Shown: positions 49,617-60,178, numbered from the stretch's first letter. The stretch is 64,000 nucleotides of DNA from an uncultured Bacteroidales bacterium (GCA_946406355.1 CAMJKI010000002.1:1-64000), one strand, 5' to 3'. Numbers and translations are program-made. The notes: generated by a model not told the origin, from the letters alone.

Positions 49617-51704
49617 ATGGCAGCTCTAGAGACCATCAGAACCAAATTCGGCATTGGTGCATCGCTCATCATTGCCTTCGGTCTTTTACTCTTCCTTGTA
49701 AATCCGTCCGACATCATCCAGACTATCCAGTCGGCCTCTTCCAGGTACGATGTCGGCAAAATCAATGGTAAATCCATTTCCTATACGGATTTCGACCAGT
49801 TGGTAAAGCAGAACGCAGATGTTAACCAGATGCTCACCGGCGTCTCCACTTCCAGCGAAGAAGCCCAGAAGCAGATGCGGGAACAGACCTGGCAGAACCT
49901 GATCCAGGAGTATCTCATTATCCCCACCATCCAGAAGGCCGGCATCAACGTGGGCCAGCAGGAGCAGATCGACCTGTTTGTGGGCGATAATATTTCCCCC
50001 GTTATCGTGAGCAGCGGTCTGTTCCGTGACGAGAACGGCAACGTTTCTCCCGCCCTGGTGCGCGACTTCATGGAGGCCTCAAGCAGCGATCAGAACCCGC
50101 AGTACCTCCAGATCCGGAATTATCTCCAGAACCTGGTCCGTAACAACCGTTACACCACCAAGTACAGCAACCTGTTCTCCGCTTCTTCCATGGAGAATGC
50201 GCTGCAGCTCCAGAAGTCCATCGCCGAGAACAACACCCTGGCCAATGTAGATTTTGTGGTTTCCAACAACACCTACTTCCCCATGGACACCACCATCGTG
50301 GTTTCTTCGGCCGATATCCGCAAGTACTACAAAGATCATAAGGAGAACTTCCGTCAGAAGGCTACCCGCGATATTGAATATGCTGTATTTGAGGTAGTTC
50401 CTTCGGCTCAGGATATCGCTGCCCAGAACAACGAGTTCGCCGCCCAGTACGAGGAATTCGTGGCTACCGAAAATGTGCGTGCCTTCCTGCAGCGCAATTC
50501 GGACCGTCAGTGGAGCGACCGCTGGTACAAGAGCGGGGAACTCCGTTCCGTTAACGCCGACATCGACGCCTTCGTGAGCGAGAACGCTTCCGGTGCTTCT
50601 CCCGTGGTTGCTTCCGGCAACACCTTCTATGCCGCCCGCATTATGGACATGGCCAACATCCCGGATTCCGTGTATGTGCGCCACATCCTGCTGCAGGGCA
50701 CCGATGCCCGCCACCAGGCCGACAGCCTGCTGGGCGAACTCAAGGGTAACAACTTTGCCGCCCTTGCCACCCTGTACTCCGTGGACCAGAACTATGCCAT
50801 GGACGGCGAAATGGGCAACCTCGGCTGGATGACGCAGAATTCTGTGATTCCCGGCTTCGAGCCCATCTTCACTGCCGCCAAGGGCAAGCCTTTCATCCTT
50901 ACCACCCAGTACGGTACTCATATTGTGGAGGTGACCAAGACCACCGCCCCCGTTGCAAAGAAGCAGGTGGCCGTGTTTGAGAAGAGCGCCATTCCCAGCA
51001 AGGAAACCTACGCCCGCATCTACAACCAGGCTAATATCCTGGCTACCCGCGCCGCCGGCAAGTACAGCAACTACAAGGCCGCTTGCGACTCCACCGGTAC
51101 CTACTCCCGCAGCATGACCATCAACGAGGGAACCGACACCTACGGCTCTATCGGCCACGCCAAGGAAGTAACCCGCTGGTGCTTTGACAACAAGCCCGGA
51201 AAGGCCTCCAACATCATAACCGTAGATAACAACTACTTCTTTGTAGCCGCCGTCAAGGAGGCCCACAAGGAGGGTTATGCCAAGGTGGAAGAGGTGGCCG
51301 AGAACATCCGCACCAACCTCTATTACGACCTGTATGCCAAGAAGCAGGCCGAGCGTGTGGCCGAGAAGATCCAGGGCGCTACCACGCTGGAGCAGGCTGC
51401 CGAAAAGCTGGGTCTCCAGGTTAACAGCCTCACCGACGTTACCTTCTCCACCAATTCGGCCGCTACCACCGAACCCGCTTTCGTGGGTGCCGTGGCTGCT
51501 GCCAAGGAGAACGTGCTGGCCGGTCCGGTTGCCGGTACCGTAGGTTCGTACCTGTTCCGTGTAAACGGTCGCGAAACCGGTTCCTTCTATACCGAGGACG
51601 ACGCCCGCAACTACCAGGCCCAGGTGAACAACTACAACCTTCAGCTGCTCATGTCCGTGATGATGGACAAGACGGTCAAGGACAACCGCGCCCGTTTCTA
51701 TTAA
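49617..51704 (+). CDS. SurA/PpiD-type peptidylprolyl isomerase
   Basis: N-terminal TM; SurA_N-like region; rotamase 'VYVRHILLQGTDARHQADSLLGELKGNNFAALATLYSVDQNYAMDGEMGNLGWMTQNSVIPGFEPIFTAAKGKPFILTTQYGTHIVEV'. Confidence 0.92.
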   Translation: MAALETIRTKFGIGASLIIAFGLLLFLVNPSDIIQTIQSASSRYDVGKINGKSISYTDFDQLVKQNADVNQMLTGVSTSSEEAQKQMREQTWQNLIQEYLIIPTIQKAGINVGQQEQIDLFVGDNISPVIVSSGLFRDENGNVSPALVRDFMEASSSDQNPQYLQIRNYLQNLVRNNRYTTKYSNLFSASSMENALQLQKSIAENNTLANVDFVVSNNTYFPMDTTIVVSSADIRKYYKDHKENFRQKATRDIEYAVFEVVPSAQDIAAQNNEFAAQYEEFVATENVRAFLQRNSDRQWSDRWYKSGELRSVNADIDAFVSENASGASPVVASGNTFYAARIMDMANIPDSVYVRHILLQGTDARHQADSLLGELKGNNFAALATLYSVDQNYAMDGEMGNLGWMTQNSVIPGFEPIFTAAKGKPFILTTQYGTHIVEVTKTTAPVAKKQVAVFEKSAIPSKETYARIYNQANILATRAAGKYSNYKAACDSTGTYSRSMTINEGTDTYGSIGHAKEVTRWCFDNKPGKASNIITVDNNYFFVAAVKEAHKEGYAKVEEVAENIRTNLYYDLYAKKQAERVAEKIQGATTLEQAAEKLGLQVNSLTDVTFSTNSAATTEPAFVGAVAAAKENVLAGPVAGTVGSYLFRVNGRETGSFYTEDDARNYQAQVNNYNLQLLMSVMMDKTVKDNRARFY

Positions 51705-51713
51705 TAGATTTTT

Positions 51714-52817
<1,104 letters not shown>

Positions 52818-52842
52818 ATAACTGATTATCAGTATATTATAG

Positions 52843-52876
52843 TTTTCTCCCTGTGATTTTTGTCACAGGGAGAAAA
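52843..52876. terminator. Perfect 14-bp stem hairpin between convergent genes
   Basis: TTTTCTCCCTGTGA-tttttg-TCACAGGGAGAAAA. Confidence 0.65.
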
Positions 52877-52897
52877 TTGTAAATAGCTGTTGGTGAA

Positions 52898-53530
52898 TTA
52901 CTTAAAGAATTGGTCTGGCCAAACGGCGTCTACTACGGCAAAGCCTGCGGCGGGATGAATGGAAGGATTGCGGCCCAGGATGCCGCGAGCGTCTTCGTAT
53001 ACGTTAAAGCCGATATTCACCACTTGCATCTGACCGTTCAACGGGAAGGCCAGAACCATCTCGTTGTCGGGACCTTCCATCCGCAGGAAACGCAGCTGGT
53101 CATCGGCCATTTCCGGGTTTTTGGCGCTCAGCTCCCGGCGGGTTACCCACTTGCACATTTCCATGGCCACATCGTCCAGGCCGGCTTCGTGGATATTTAC
53201 CTTTTCTATCAGGTCGCCTACTTCTTTCACGCGGCGCAGGGTATAGCCTTCCAGTTCCTTCACCGCCTCTTCCACCTCCCTGGGCGCCTCCTGGCCGTCC
53301 GGCAGCAGCCACACCATCAGGCGGCTCTCCGGATCGTGATACAAAGTCTGGTACTTCAGCAGGTTCCGGGTGCCGCAGTAGGGACATTCCCAAACAAAGA
53401 GGGAACCGTCCCGGACCCGTGCTTTAAGCTCCGGATTCAGGGCGGTATTGATGCGCTGTACCGGTTCCACCTGCGTGGGCCGGTGACAGTGGCTACAGTT
53501 TACGGGCACCATCGCTGATGACCACGTCAT
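52898..53530 (-). CDS. CpXC domain protein (start may be 53512)
   Basis: 'VNCSHCHRPTQV...LFVWECPYCGTRNLLKYQTLYHDPESRLMVWLLP' Cys pairs typical of CpXC. Confidence 0.75.
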   Translation of the reverse strand: MTWSSAMVPVNCSHCHRPTQVEPVQRINTALNPELKARVRDGSLFVWECPYCGTRNLLKYQTLYHDPESRLMVWLLPDGQEAPREVEEAVKELEGYTLRRVKEVGDLIEKVNIHEAGLDDVAMEMCKWVTRRELSAKNPEMADDQLRFLRMEGPDNEMVLAFPLNGQMQVVNIGFNVYEDARGILGRNPSIHPAAGFAVVDAVWPDQFFK

Positions 53531-54635
53531 AGATCTTGGGTTCGTGCCCGAACTTGGCGGCGAATTCCTTCACGGCCGTGGCGATGAAAGCGTCGTACAG
53601 TTCTTCCTTCACCAGGTTGATGGTGCAGCCGCCGAAGCCGCCGCCCATAACGCGGGAACCCGTTACATCGCATTTGCGGGCCAGTTTGTTCAGGAAATCC
53701 AGTTCTTCGCAGGACACCTCGTACAGACGGGACAGGCCGAAGTGGGTCTGGTACATCATCTCACCAACGGTCTCGTAATCGTCCCGTTCCAGGGCGTCGC
53801 AGACGTCCAGCACGCGCTGCACCTCGCCGATTACGAATTCGGCCCGCAGGAAGTCTTCCTGGGGGATCTGGTCCCGAACTTCGTCCAGCCAGAGGCGCTT
53901 GGCGTCGGACAGGAACTCCACCTCCGGATGATTGGCCCGGATGGCAGCGGCGGCCCTTTCGCAGGATTCGCGGCGCTTGTTATAGGCGCTGGAGGCCAGT
54001 TCGTGCTTTACGCAGGTATCCAGCAGCACCACGCGGTAACCTTTGGGATGGAAGGGGAAATACTTGTATTCACCCGTTTTGCAATTGAGGCGGATGAGGG
54101 AACCTTCCTTGCCGAAGATGGAAGCGAACTGGTCCATGATGCCGCACTTTACACCGCAGTAATTGTGCTCCGTGCTCTGGCCGATGCGCGCCAGCTCGAA
54201 CTTTTCTATACCGTTGCCGTTAATTTCGTTGATGGCGAAGGCAAACACGCTTTCCAGGGCAGCGGAAGAGCTAAGGCCGGCACCCAGCGGAACGTCTCCG
54301 GCAAAAACGGCATTGAATCCGGCCACCTTGCCGCCCCGCTTGATGGTTTCCCGGCACACGCCGAAGATGTAGCGGGCCCACTGCTGCTGGGGTTTATCCT
54401 CTTCCTGCAGGCCGAATTCCACAAATTCGTCGAAGTCGATGGAAAACACCTTCACTTTGTCGGTCCCGTTGGGATTGATGGCTGCCATGACGCCGAAATT
54501 GATGGCACCCGGGAACACATAACCGCCATTATAATCCGTATGTTCGCCGATAAGATTGATTCGGCCGGAAGACATGTAAAGGGTTCCTTCTTCTCCAAAG
54601 AGGGTTTTGAATTTTTCCTGAATCTTGGTTTTCAT
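53493..54635 (-). CDS. galK: Galactokinase
   Basis: SSGRINLIGEHTDYNGGYVFPGAI, VPLGAGLSSSAALE, KCGIMDQFASIFGKEG, VTGSRVMGGGFGGCTINLV. Confidence 0.97.
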   Translation of the reverse strand: MKTKIQEKFKTLFGEEGTLYMSSGRINLIGEHTDYNGGYVFPGAINFGVMAAINPNGTDKVKVFSIDFDEFVEFGLQEEDKPQQQWARYIFGVCRETIKRGGKVAGFNAVFAGDVPLGAGLSSSAALESVFAFAINEINGNGIEKFELARIGQSTEHNYCGVKCGIMDQFASIFGKEGSLIRLNCKTGEYKYFPFHPKGYRVVLLDTCVKHELASSAYNKRRESCERAAAAIRANHPEVEFLSDAKRLWLDEVRDQIPQEDFLRAEFVIGEVQRVLDVCDALERDDYETVGEMMYQTHFGLSRLYEVSCEELDFLNKLARKCDVTGSRVMGGGFGGCTINLVKEELYDAFIATAVKEFAAKFGHEPKIYDVVISDGARKL

Positions 54636-54683
54636 ATACAGTGTTACTTATTGTCGGTATCTACAAAGATAGTGATTTTTTTC

Positions 54684-55445
54684 CTAATGGCGAAGGCCCC
54701 AGACAGCCGGGTCGTAGGCCGATTCCACATACTCTTCCATATCGTCCGGAAGGGCGGGGTAAAAATCCAGGCCCGTGAGCAGCTCCAGGTCGTTCACCGA
54801 AAGGGCGCATTTCTCCAGATAGTAGCGGTTGGCGTCGTTCTGCATCACAAAAGCCACCGCCTGATAGCGGGATCCGTCGTGCACCAGCGCCACCTTGAAA
54901 AAGGCATCCGGCACTACCACATTGTCCGGGCCGATGGTTCCATACTTGTTGTCGCCGATGATGGGGCCGGATACTACCCACACCCGACCGTATTCCCGCG
55001 CCCATTTGCGGACCTGCTTCTCCAAGTATTGCCAGTCCTTGTTGTTCAGTTCTTCCCGCTGGGGGCAGATGTTCAGGAAGTAGAAGGTTTCGGCCATGGC
55101 TTCGTCGCTCCAGAAGAAATCTCCGGCCGGGGCCATGTGTCCCCTGGTCCATCCGCTGCGGAAATAGTCCTCCCGCCGCGCCTGCTTTCCCGGAAAGTTG
55201 AAGTCCATGGAAAAGTCCTTGTCGGTACGGGTTGCTTCGCCGTGGGTTTCCTCTTCCGTAAGTTCATAGGCCACCCAGTTGGGAATGAGCGTTTCCGTGT
55301 TATAAGAAGTAACATATCCCTGATACTCCACCACATTATCCCGCGCTTCCACGGCCGGCATCTCCAGCCCCTGAGGCGCTTCTGCCGTAATAAAGTCACA
55401 CGCGGCAAGGGTGAGCAGAGTCACCGCCAATCCTGCTGTTTTCAT
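54684..55445 (-). CDS. Lipoprotein DNA/RNA non-specific endonuclease (NUC1 family)
   Basis: Lipobox LAAC; 'SGWTRGHMAPAGDFFWSDEAMAETFYFLNICPQREELNNKDWQYLEKQVRKWA', 'VWVVSGPIIGD'. Confidence 0.9.
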   Translation of the reverse strand: MKTAGLAVTLLTLAACDFITAEAPQGLEMPAVEARDNVVEYQGYVTSYNTETLIPNWVAYELTEEETHGEATRTDKDFSMDFNFPGKQARREDYFRSGWTRGHMAPAGDFFWSDEAMAETFYFLNICPQREELNNKDWQYLEKQVRKWAREYGRVWVVSGPIIGDNKYGTIGPDNVVVPDAFFKVALVHDGSRYQAVAFVMQNDANRYYLEKCALSVNDLELLTGLDFYPALPDDMEEYVESAYDPAVWGLRH

Positions 55446-55454
55446 TTTGCTGCT

Positions 55455-55862
55455 TTATAAAGAAGAGTTCATAAGTTCCCGCCCCAGTTGATGCAGGGCC
55501 TTTTCCATTTTGTCTATCTGCTTTTTACGGGGTTTGGTTACTCCGTGCATATAAGACCAGATTTGCTTAGGGTGTATACCGGAAAGACGACCTAACGCCG
55601 TGGGAGTTATAACCCCGGAATAGTATTCAAGCATAGCCATAACATCCCAGTGGGTTACAAACTCATATTCGTCATCCAGCCACTCCGGATAAATGAATGC
55701 ACGCTCCGGGCCGTCTTCTTTAGTGAGCCGGAGCGTTTCCATCAATTCTTTTTTTGCCTCCAGAACGCTGTTCCCGGAACCAAATAGGGCCGGGTGGTCC
55801 TCACAGCAGGCCGTATAGGTTCCATCCTCTGCCCGACTGATATTTATACTTACTTTTCTCAT
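55455..55862 (-). CDS. hicB: HicB-like antitoxin with C-terminal HTH
   Basis: HicB-like N-terminal fold 'EDGTYTACCEDHPALFGSGNSVLEAKKEL'; 'TALGRLSGIHPKQIWSYMHGVTKPRKKQIDKMEKAL'; 4-bp overlap with hicA. Confidence 0.85.
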   Translation of the reverse strand: MRKVSINISRAEDGTYTACCEDHPALFGSGNSVLEAKKELMETLRLTKEDGPERAFIYPEWLDDEYEFVTHWDVMAMLEYYSGVITPTALGRLSGIHPKQIWSYMHGVTKPRKKQIDKMEKALHQLGRELMNSSL

Positions 55863-56047
55863 ATTTCTATATCTAAGTCTTTCAGTATTTTCCTTGATGT
55901 CCGGTATGCAACCTCCTTTCCCTTATGAAAAGGTACAGTATAGATTTTCCCATTTTTTTCGTATCTCACATGGCTGCCTTTTCCCCTGTTTTCCAGTTTT
56001 GTCCAACCGTTTTGGACAATGATTCGATGCAGTTCCGAATACTTCAT
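55859..56047 (-). CDS. hicA: HicA-like mRNA interferase toxin
   Basis: 62 aa; 'LENRGKGSHVRYEKNGKIYTVPFHKGKEVAYRTSRKILKDLDI'. Confidence 0.88.
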   Translation of the reverse strand: MKYSELHRIIVQNGWTKLENRGKGSHVRYEKNGKIYTVPFHKGKEVAYRTSRKILKDLDIEI

Positions 56048-56082
56048 ACAAATATAGATATTTTTCTATAAAACAGACCGAT

Positions 56083-57036
56083 TTATTGATTATTTTCTAT
56101 TATATCCAGCCACACGGGGCAGTGGTCGGATACGCCGGCCTGGTAGCGGGGGCCGGAATAAGTGCGGAGGGGTTTGGTGCCGCCGTGGGCGGCGTCGGGA
56201 ACTTGCAGGAAAGGGATATACAGGATTTTCATGGCAGCCGGAAGGCAGGCGGGTGTAACGTAAAACTGGTCGATAAGGTCCCATTGGCCGTCGTACTTGA
56301 TGGTGCCCTTTCCCTGCCGGTGAAGCGCTTCCGCCATGGGCACAAAAGTGGGCTCCAGCAGCTTGTAAACGGGGTTTTCCGGCGTATCGTTGAAGTCTCC
56401 GGTGGCGATGATGCGCGTTTCGCCCAGGGCAGACAGGGAATCGGCCAGGAAACGGAGGCGCTCTACGGCCAGGCGCCTGCGAGGTTCGGAAATGGCCGCT
56501 CCGCCGTACTTGGACGGGTGGTGGTTCACCAGCACGGAAAAGGCCCCCGGCGGGCCGATAAAGCGGCAAAGCAGGATGTCGCGGGTTGCCATTACCGAAT
56601 CGGCCTGGAAAAGATGGCAGGGGCGGGCGTCGGTCAGCTGCAGGCGGGTGCTGCGGTAGAGCAGGGCCACATCAATGCCCCGGGGGTCCGGCGAATCGAA
56701 ATGAACATACTTATAGTCCAGTTTCCGCAACGCGGTTTCCTGCAGCAAACGCCTGAGTACAAAGGCGTTTTCCACTTCGGCAAAGCCTATTACATCCGGC
56801 AGGCCCCCTTCGGCCGACCCGGCCCAGAGGATGCCTTTGGCAATGGCGTTGCACTTGGCAAGGAAGCGTTTCTTGGTCCAGCGCCGTTCCCCCCGGGAGG
56901 AGAATTCGGCGTCGGACACCGATGTGGAGTCGTTCCGGTAGTCGAAGAAGTTTTCCAGGTTCCAGAACATTACCCGGAGCGTATCTTCCTGCGGCCGCGA
57001 AACAAACAGCAGGCAGGCCAGTAAAAAAGTTCCCAT
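56083..57036 (-). CDS. Endonuclease/exonuclease/phosphatase family protein
   Basis: VMFWNLENFFD, DVIGFAEVEN, LVNHHPSKYGG, IATGDFNDTPEN, VSDHCPVWLDI. Start MGTFLL at 57036. Confidence 0.93.
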   Translation of the reverse strand: MGTFLLACLLFVSRPQEDTLRVMFWNLENFFDYRNDSTSVSDAEFSSRGERRWTKKRFLAKCNAIAKGILWAGSAEGGLPDVIGFAEVENAFVLRRLLQETALRKLDYKYVHFDSPDPRGIDVALLYRSTRLQLTDARPCHLFQADSVMATRDILLCRFIGPPGAFSVLVNHHPSKYGGAAISEPRRRLAVERLRFLADSLSALGETRIIATGDFNDTPENPVYKLLEPTFVPMAEALHRQGKGTIKYDGQWDLIDQFYVTPACLPAAMKILYIPFLQVPDAAHGGTKPLRTYSGPRYQAGVSDHCPVWLDIIENNQ

Positions 57037-57039
57037 GCC

Positions 57040-57047
57040 CAAATATA
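57040..57047 (-). promoter_or_regulatory. -7 box TATATTTG, 3 nt from ATG
   Basis: Revcomp of caaatata. Confidence 0.5.
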
Positions 57048-57066
57048 AGGCACGGGAACAGAACGC

Positions 57067-57108
57067 ATCGGTTAAAACATTAAAATGTGACGAAATGTTT
57101 TAACCGAT
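57067..57108. repeat. Perfect 15-bp inverted repeat, 12-nt loop
   Basis: ATCGGTTAAAACATT (57067-57081) / AATGTTTTAACCGAT (57094-57108), directly next to the TAA of the 1011-aa gene. Confidence 0.8.
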
Positions 57109-60100
57109 TTACAGGTCAAAATTGAATATCATGCTCACACTGAAGGGTTTCCCGTCGGTCACCTTGCTGTAGGCCGATCCGCCCAGACAGGAGAAGGAAA
57201 CGCCCACATCGCCTTCAAAGTTGAAGAAGAGCAGATGAGCTACCCGGGCCGACAGGTCGGCTCCGGCGCTCCAGAGGTTACCCCCCTGGAAACCGCAGAA
57301 GTCGAAGTGGGGCGTAAGCCGGAAGTTCTTGATATAGGTAACGAAGCCCAGGGAAAGGTCTCCCACATAGATGGGGATGGCATAATCGGCCGTTACGCGG
57401 TACTGAAAGGTGCTGTTATGGCTAACCTGCGGACCGGCCGACGCGGGGAATCCCCGGGGCAGGAAACCGGCATAGGCTTCTCCAAACATAGTGTTGGTTC
57501 TGTTAATCTGCCACTGGTACAGACCGGTGAGCCGGAGCCCCTGCGGCAGCCACAGGCCGGGCAGATAGCCATAGCCGTAAAGGTAGGCTACGGGCGCATA
57601 TACCTGGGAAAGGCCCAGCCGCATGCTGGCGCCCGCCTCCAGGCCGATGCCCAGTCGCGGATAGGTGCCCGCCTGGGCCACCGGCAGCATCCAGTAGCCC
57701 CGCAGAGAGGCGGAAAGCCGCTGGAGAAAATGCACGTCTCCGTCTGTGAAGCCGGCAATGTGGTATCGGACCGGAAGGCCTTCAAAAAGTTGATCCGGAA
57801 CCTCCCACAGGGTTGCGGCCGTGGAAAAAGAGCTGTTGGAGAAAGTATAAGAAAGCTTGGGAATCAGGCCGCCGAGCATGCCGCCTTTGTTGAACTTAAG
57901 CGGCACGTACGCATTCAGGTTAAAGGAAAAGGACGGATAGTTCCGTTTGACGGAGTTCGTAGACAGCGAAGTGGAATTGGGGCGCTTATACCAGTTAAGA
58001 TGGTATTGCCGCGCCTGGCTGCCACCCAGGTCGAATGAGGCCTCAAAAACCGGGTACAGCCCGGTGTAGGTCAGTTTTCCATGCAGGGAATGCGACCAGC
58101 TATCCCCCTTTTTCTCGCCGGGATGGGCGCTGTAACCCACGTAGCCGAACATGCTGGAAAGGGTGTTCTGGAAAAAGCCCGTAACCCCCAGCGAGGCGGT
58201 TTCGTAGGAGAAGTCGAAGCTTTGGTCCTGCAGGGCGTCGTAATTCAAATAGAAGGGGAACCACGTGTGGAAATGCACCAGATGCGGGAGCTTGCGATAA
58301 GGCTTGGGTTCCGACATCTCCACCGGCGCATCGGCTGCCGGAACAGGCCCCAGGGCCCTTTCCTGGGCCATCAGGGCATCTTCCATGGGGTAAGTATGCA
58401 CATCGGCAAAGCGCACTTCCCGGGGCTGCAGGGCTTCCATCGGCGTACGGAAAAGCATCGTTCCCTCCAGCGTCTGCGCCACATAATAGAGGAAACCGTC
58501 CTCTTCGGCGGCATCCGTGAGCCCGTAGCGGGCCGATGTATACTGCAACAGCTTTCCCTCTTCCGGATAATAGCGGTACAGTTCATTGGAGCCGTCGCGG
58601 TCCGATATCCACTCCAGCACGCCGTCCGCGGCGGCCAGGTTCACCAAGATCTGGATGCAGGGCTCCAGGACGGTATCCCACTTGCCTTCGGCCGATACGT
58701 GATAGAGTCCGGCGCCTTTTTCCGAAATGCCCGCCACATAGAAGGTATTGTCTTTCCACCAGGCAATTTCGGTGGCCTGGATGCCGTCCGGCACGCGAAT
58801 CCTTTGAAGGATCTTGCCATCTGTGGCGCTCAGGAAAACCAGATTGTTGCCACCCTCCCAGGGGTACTCCAGACAGCACAGATACTGCCCGTCCGGCGAG
58901 GAAGTAGGGTCGTACAGCCTTCCCTCGTGCGTAAGATCCCGGACTTTCTTTCTGGTAATATCGTAATAGCGGATGATGGAGCGGTGTGCCAGCTCCCAGC
59001 GCGTGTCCGCTACCGTTTCCGACCAGTACAGGCGTTTGAAATGCTCTTCGGCCCAGAGGGAGCCGATGCCGGAAGACAGGGGGGCCAGGATATCCTCTTT
59101 CCCGTCCCGGTAGGCTATCAGTTCCCGTCCCCGGGCGTTGTCGTCCCTCAGCAGATAGATGGTTCCGTCCAGCGGCGCGGCGGAACTGTACGAGCGGGGA
59201 AGGTTTTTGGCGTGGGTGAGCTGCTCCTGCGGAATGAAGGGGGCGCGGGCATCGGCCTCTTCCTGCCACTGGCTGTTCATGCCCTGAAGAATCTCTGTGA
59301 AGGTTTCCTTAAACCGCTTTCCAGAGCGTTCCTCGGCTGTTTTTTTCATATTCAGCTGGGTAAAGCTGAAGGGGCGACGGCGGGAGCGGGCCAGGAAATC
59401 GGCCGTAAACTGCGGGTAGTCGTAGAAGTAACGCACGCCGCCGATGGTTATATAGCCCAAAGTATAGTAGTCGGGCGTATAATGCTTATAGGAGCCATAG
59501 CGCCAGCGGTCCCAGGTACGGAAGTCCCCCTGGTCCAGAGCCACGCGGTAATAGTTCAGGAAATCGGCCGTGCGGGCGCGCGTGCCGTATCCGAAGCCGG
59601 TTTCCGCCGCCACGGCGTCCCCTTCGGCCAGGGCCAGGTCCAGATAGAACAGGAAGCCCAGGGGACTCGCTGCCTCACCGGCCAGATAGTTCAACGGCTT
59701 CAGCCAGCCGGTGTAGCCCATTTGCAGCTGCGCCTGGTGCCGCGGCTCATGGGTGGCCAGCTGGATATCCCAGGGAGAGGGCGTTCCGCCGTCATGGTCC
59801 ATCACCGTATAGAATTCCATCCGGGCGGGCGCCCAGCCCACGGATCCGTTGGAAAATCCGTTGCGGGTGTGCAGCACCACCGGCATTTTCTTTCTCCACT
59901 GCAGTTCGCCGGGCATAAGGCCGATGCTGTAGCCGGCAGGAACACGGAAGCGCTCCAGCAGGCGGGCGTAATTCCGGGCCAGGGAGTCGGCGCCCTTTGG
60001 GTAAATCACCTGATAATAAGGCGTTTCTATGCTGTACCACCGTAAATGCCCCGGGTCTGTACCCTTTTGGTAGAACTGTGCGCGGGCACATAGGGATGCC

Positions 60101-60144
60101 GCCAGAAGGGCTATTACGGTAAGGCAAATCTTTCTTTCCTTCAT
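57109..60144 (-). CDS. HExxH peptidase-like domain + TolB-like beta-propeller + C-terminal beta-barrel-like protein
   Basis: 'LATHEPRHQAQLQMGYTGW' with downstream 'LAEGDAVAAETGFG'; propeller repeats 'RLYDPTSSPDGQYLCCLEYPWEGGNNLVFLSATDGK'; amphipathic strands at the C-terminus ending 'SMIFNFDL'. Confidence 0.7.
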   Translation of the reverse strand: MKERKICLTVIALLAASLCARAQFYQKGTDPGHLRWYSIETPYYQVIYPKGADSLARNYARLLERFRVPAGYSIGLMPGELQWRKKMPVVLHTRNGFSNGSVGWAPARMEFYTVMDHDGGTPSPWDIQLATHEPRHQAQLQMGYTGWLKPLNYLAGEAASPLGFLFYLDLALAEGDAVAAETGFGYGTRARTADFLNYYRVALDQGDFRTWDRWRYGSYKHYTPDYYTLGYITIGGVRYFYDYPQFTADFLARSRRRPFSFTQLNMKKTAEERSGKRFKETFTEILQGMNSQWQEEADARAPFIPQEQLTHAKNLPRSYSSAAPLDGTIYLLRDDNARGRELIAYRDGKEDILAPLSSGIGSLWAEEHFKRLYWSETVADTRWELAHRSIIRYYDITRKKVRDLTHEGRLYDPTSSPDGQYLCCLEYPWEGGNNLVFLSATDGKILQRIRVPDGIQATEIAWWKDNTFYVAGISEKGAGLYHVSAEGKWDTVLEPCIQILVNLAAADGVLEWISDRDGSNELYRYYPEEGKLLQYTSARYGLTDAAEEDGFLYYVAQTLEGTMLFRTPMEALQPREVRFADVHTYPMEDALMAQERALGPVPAADAPVEMSEPKPYRKLPHLVHFHTWFPFYLNYDALQDQSFDFSYETASLGVTGFFQNTLSSMFGYVGYSAHPGEKKGDSWSHSLHGKLTYTGLYPVFEASFDLGGSQARQYHLNWYKRPNSTSLSTNSVKRNYPSFSFNLNAYVPLKFNKGGMLGGLIPKLSYTFSNSSFSTAATLWEVPDQLFEGLPVRYHIAGFTDGDVHFLQRLSASLRGYWMLPVAQAGTYPRLGIGLEAGASMRLGLSQVYAPVAYLYGYGYLPGLWLPQGLRLTGLYQWQINRTNTMFGEAYAGFLPRGFPASAGPQVSHNSTFQYRVTADYAIPIYVGDLSLGFVTYIKNFRLTPHFDFCGFQGGNLWSAGADLSARVAHLLFFNFEGDVGVSFSCLGGSAYSKVTDGKPFSVSMIFNFDL

Positions 60145-60148
60145 ACTA

Positions 60149-60156
60149 CAAAATTA
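60149..60156 (-). promoter_or_regulatory. -7 box TAATTTTG, 4 nt from ATG of the 1011-aa gene
   Basis: Revcomp of caaaatta. Confidence 0.55.
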
Positions 60157-60178
60157 ATGATTTCTTGAAATATTTCAT

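Noticed and set aside
53544-55460. 638-aa plus-strand ORF across galK and the nuclease gene
   Set aside because: Antisense to two well-supported genes.
58081-60045. 654-aa plus-strand ORF opposite the 1011-aa gene
   Set aside because: Antisense shadow; no export signal or domain, and the minus-strand frame has clear motifs and a promoter.
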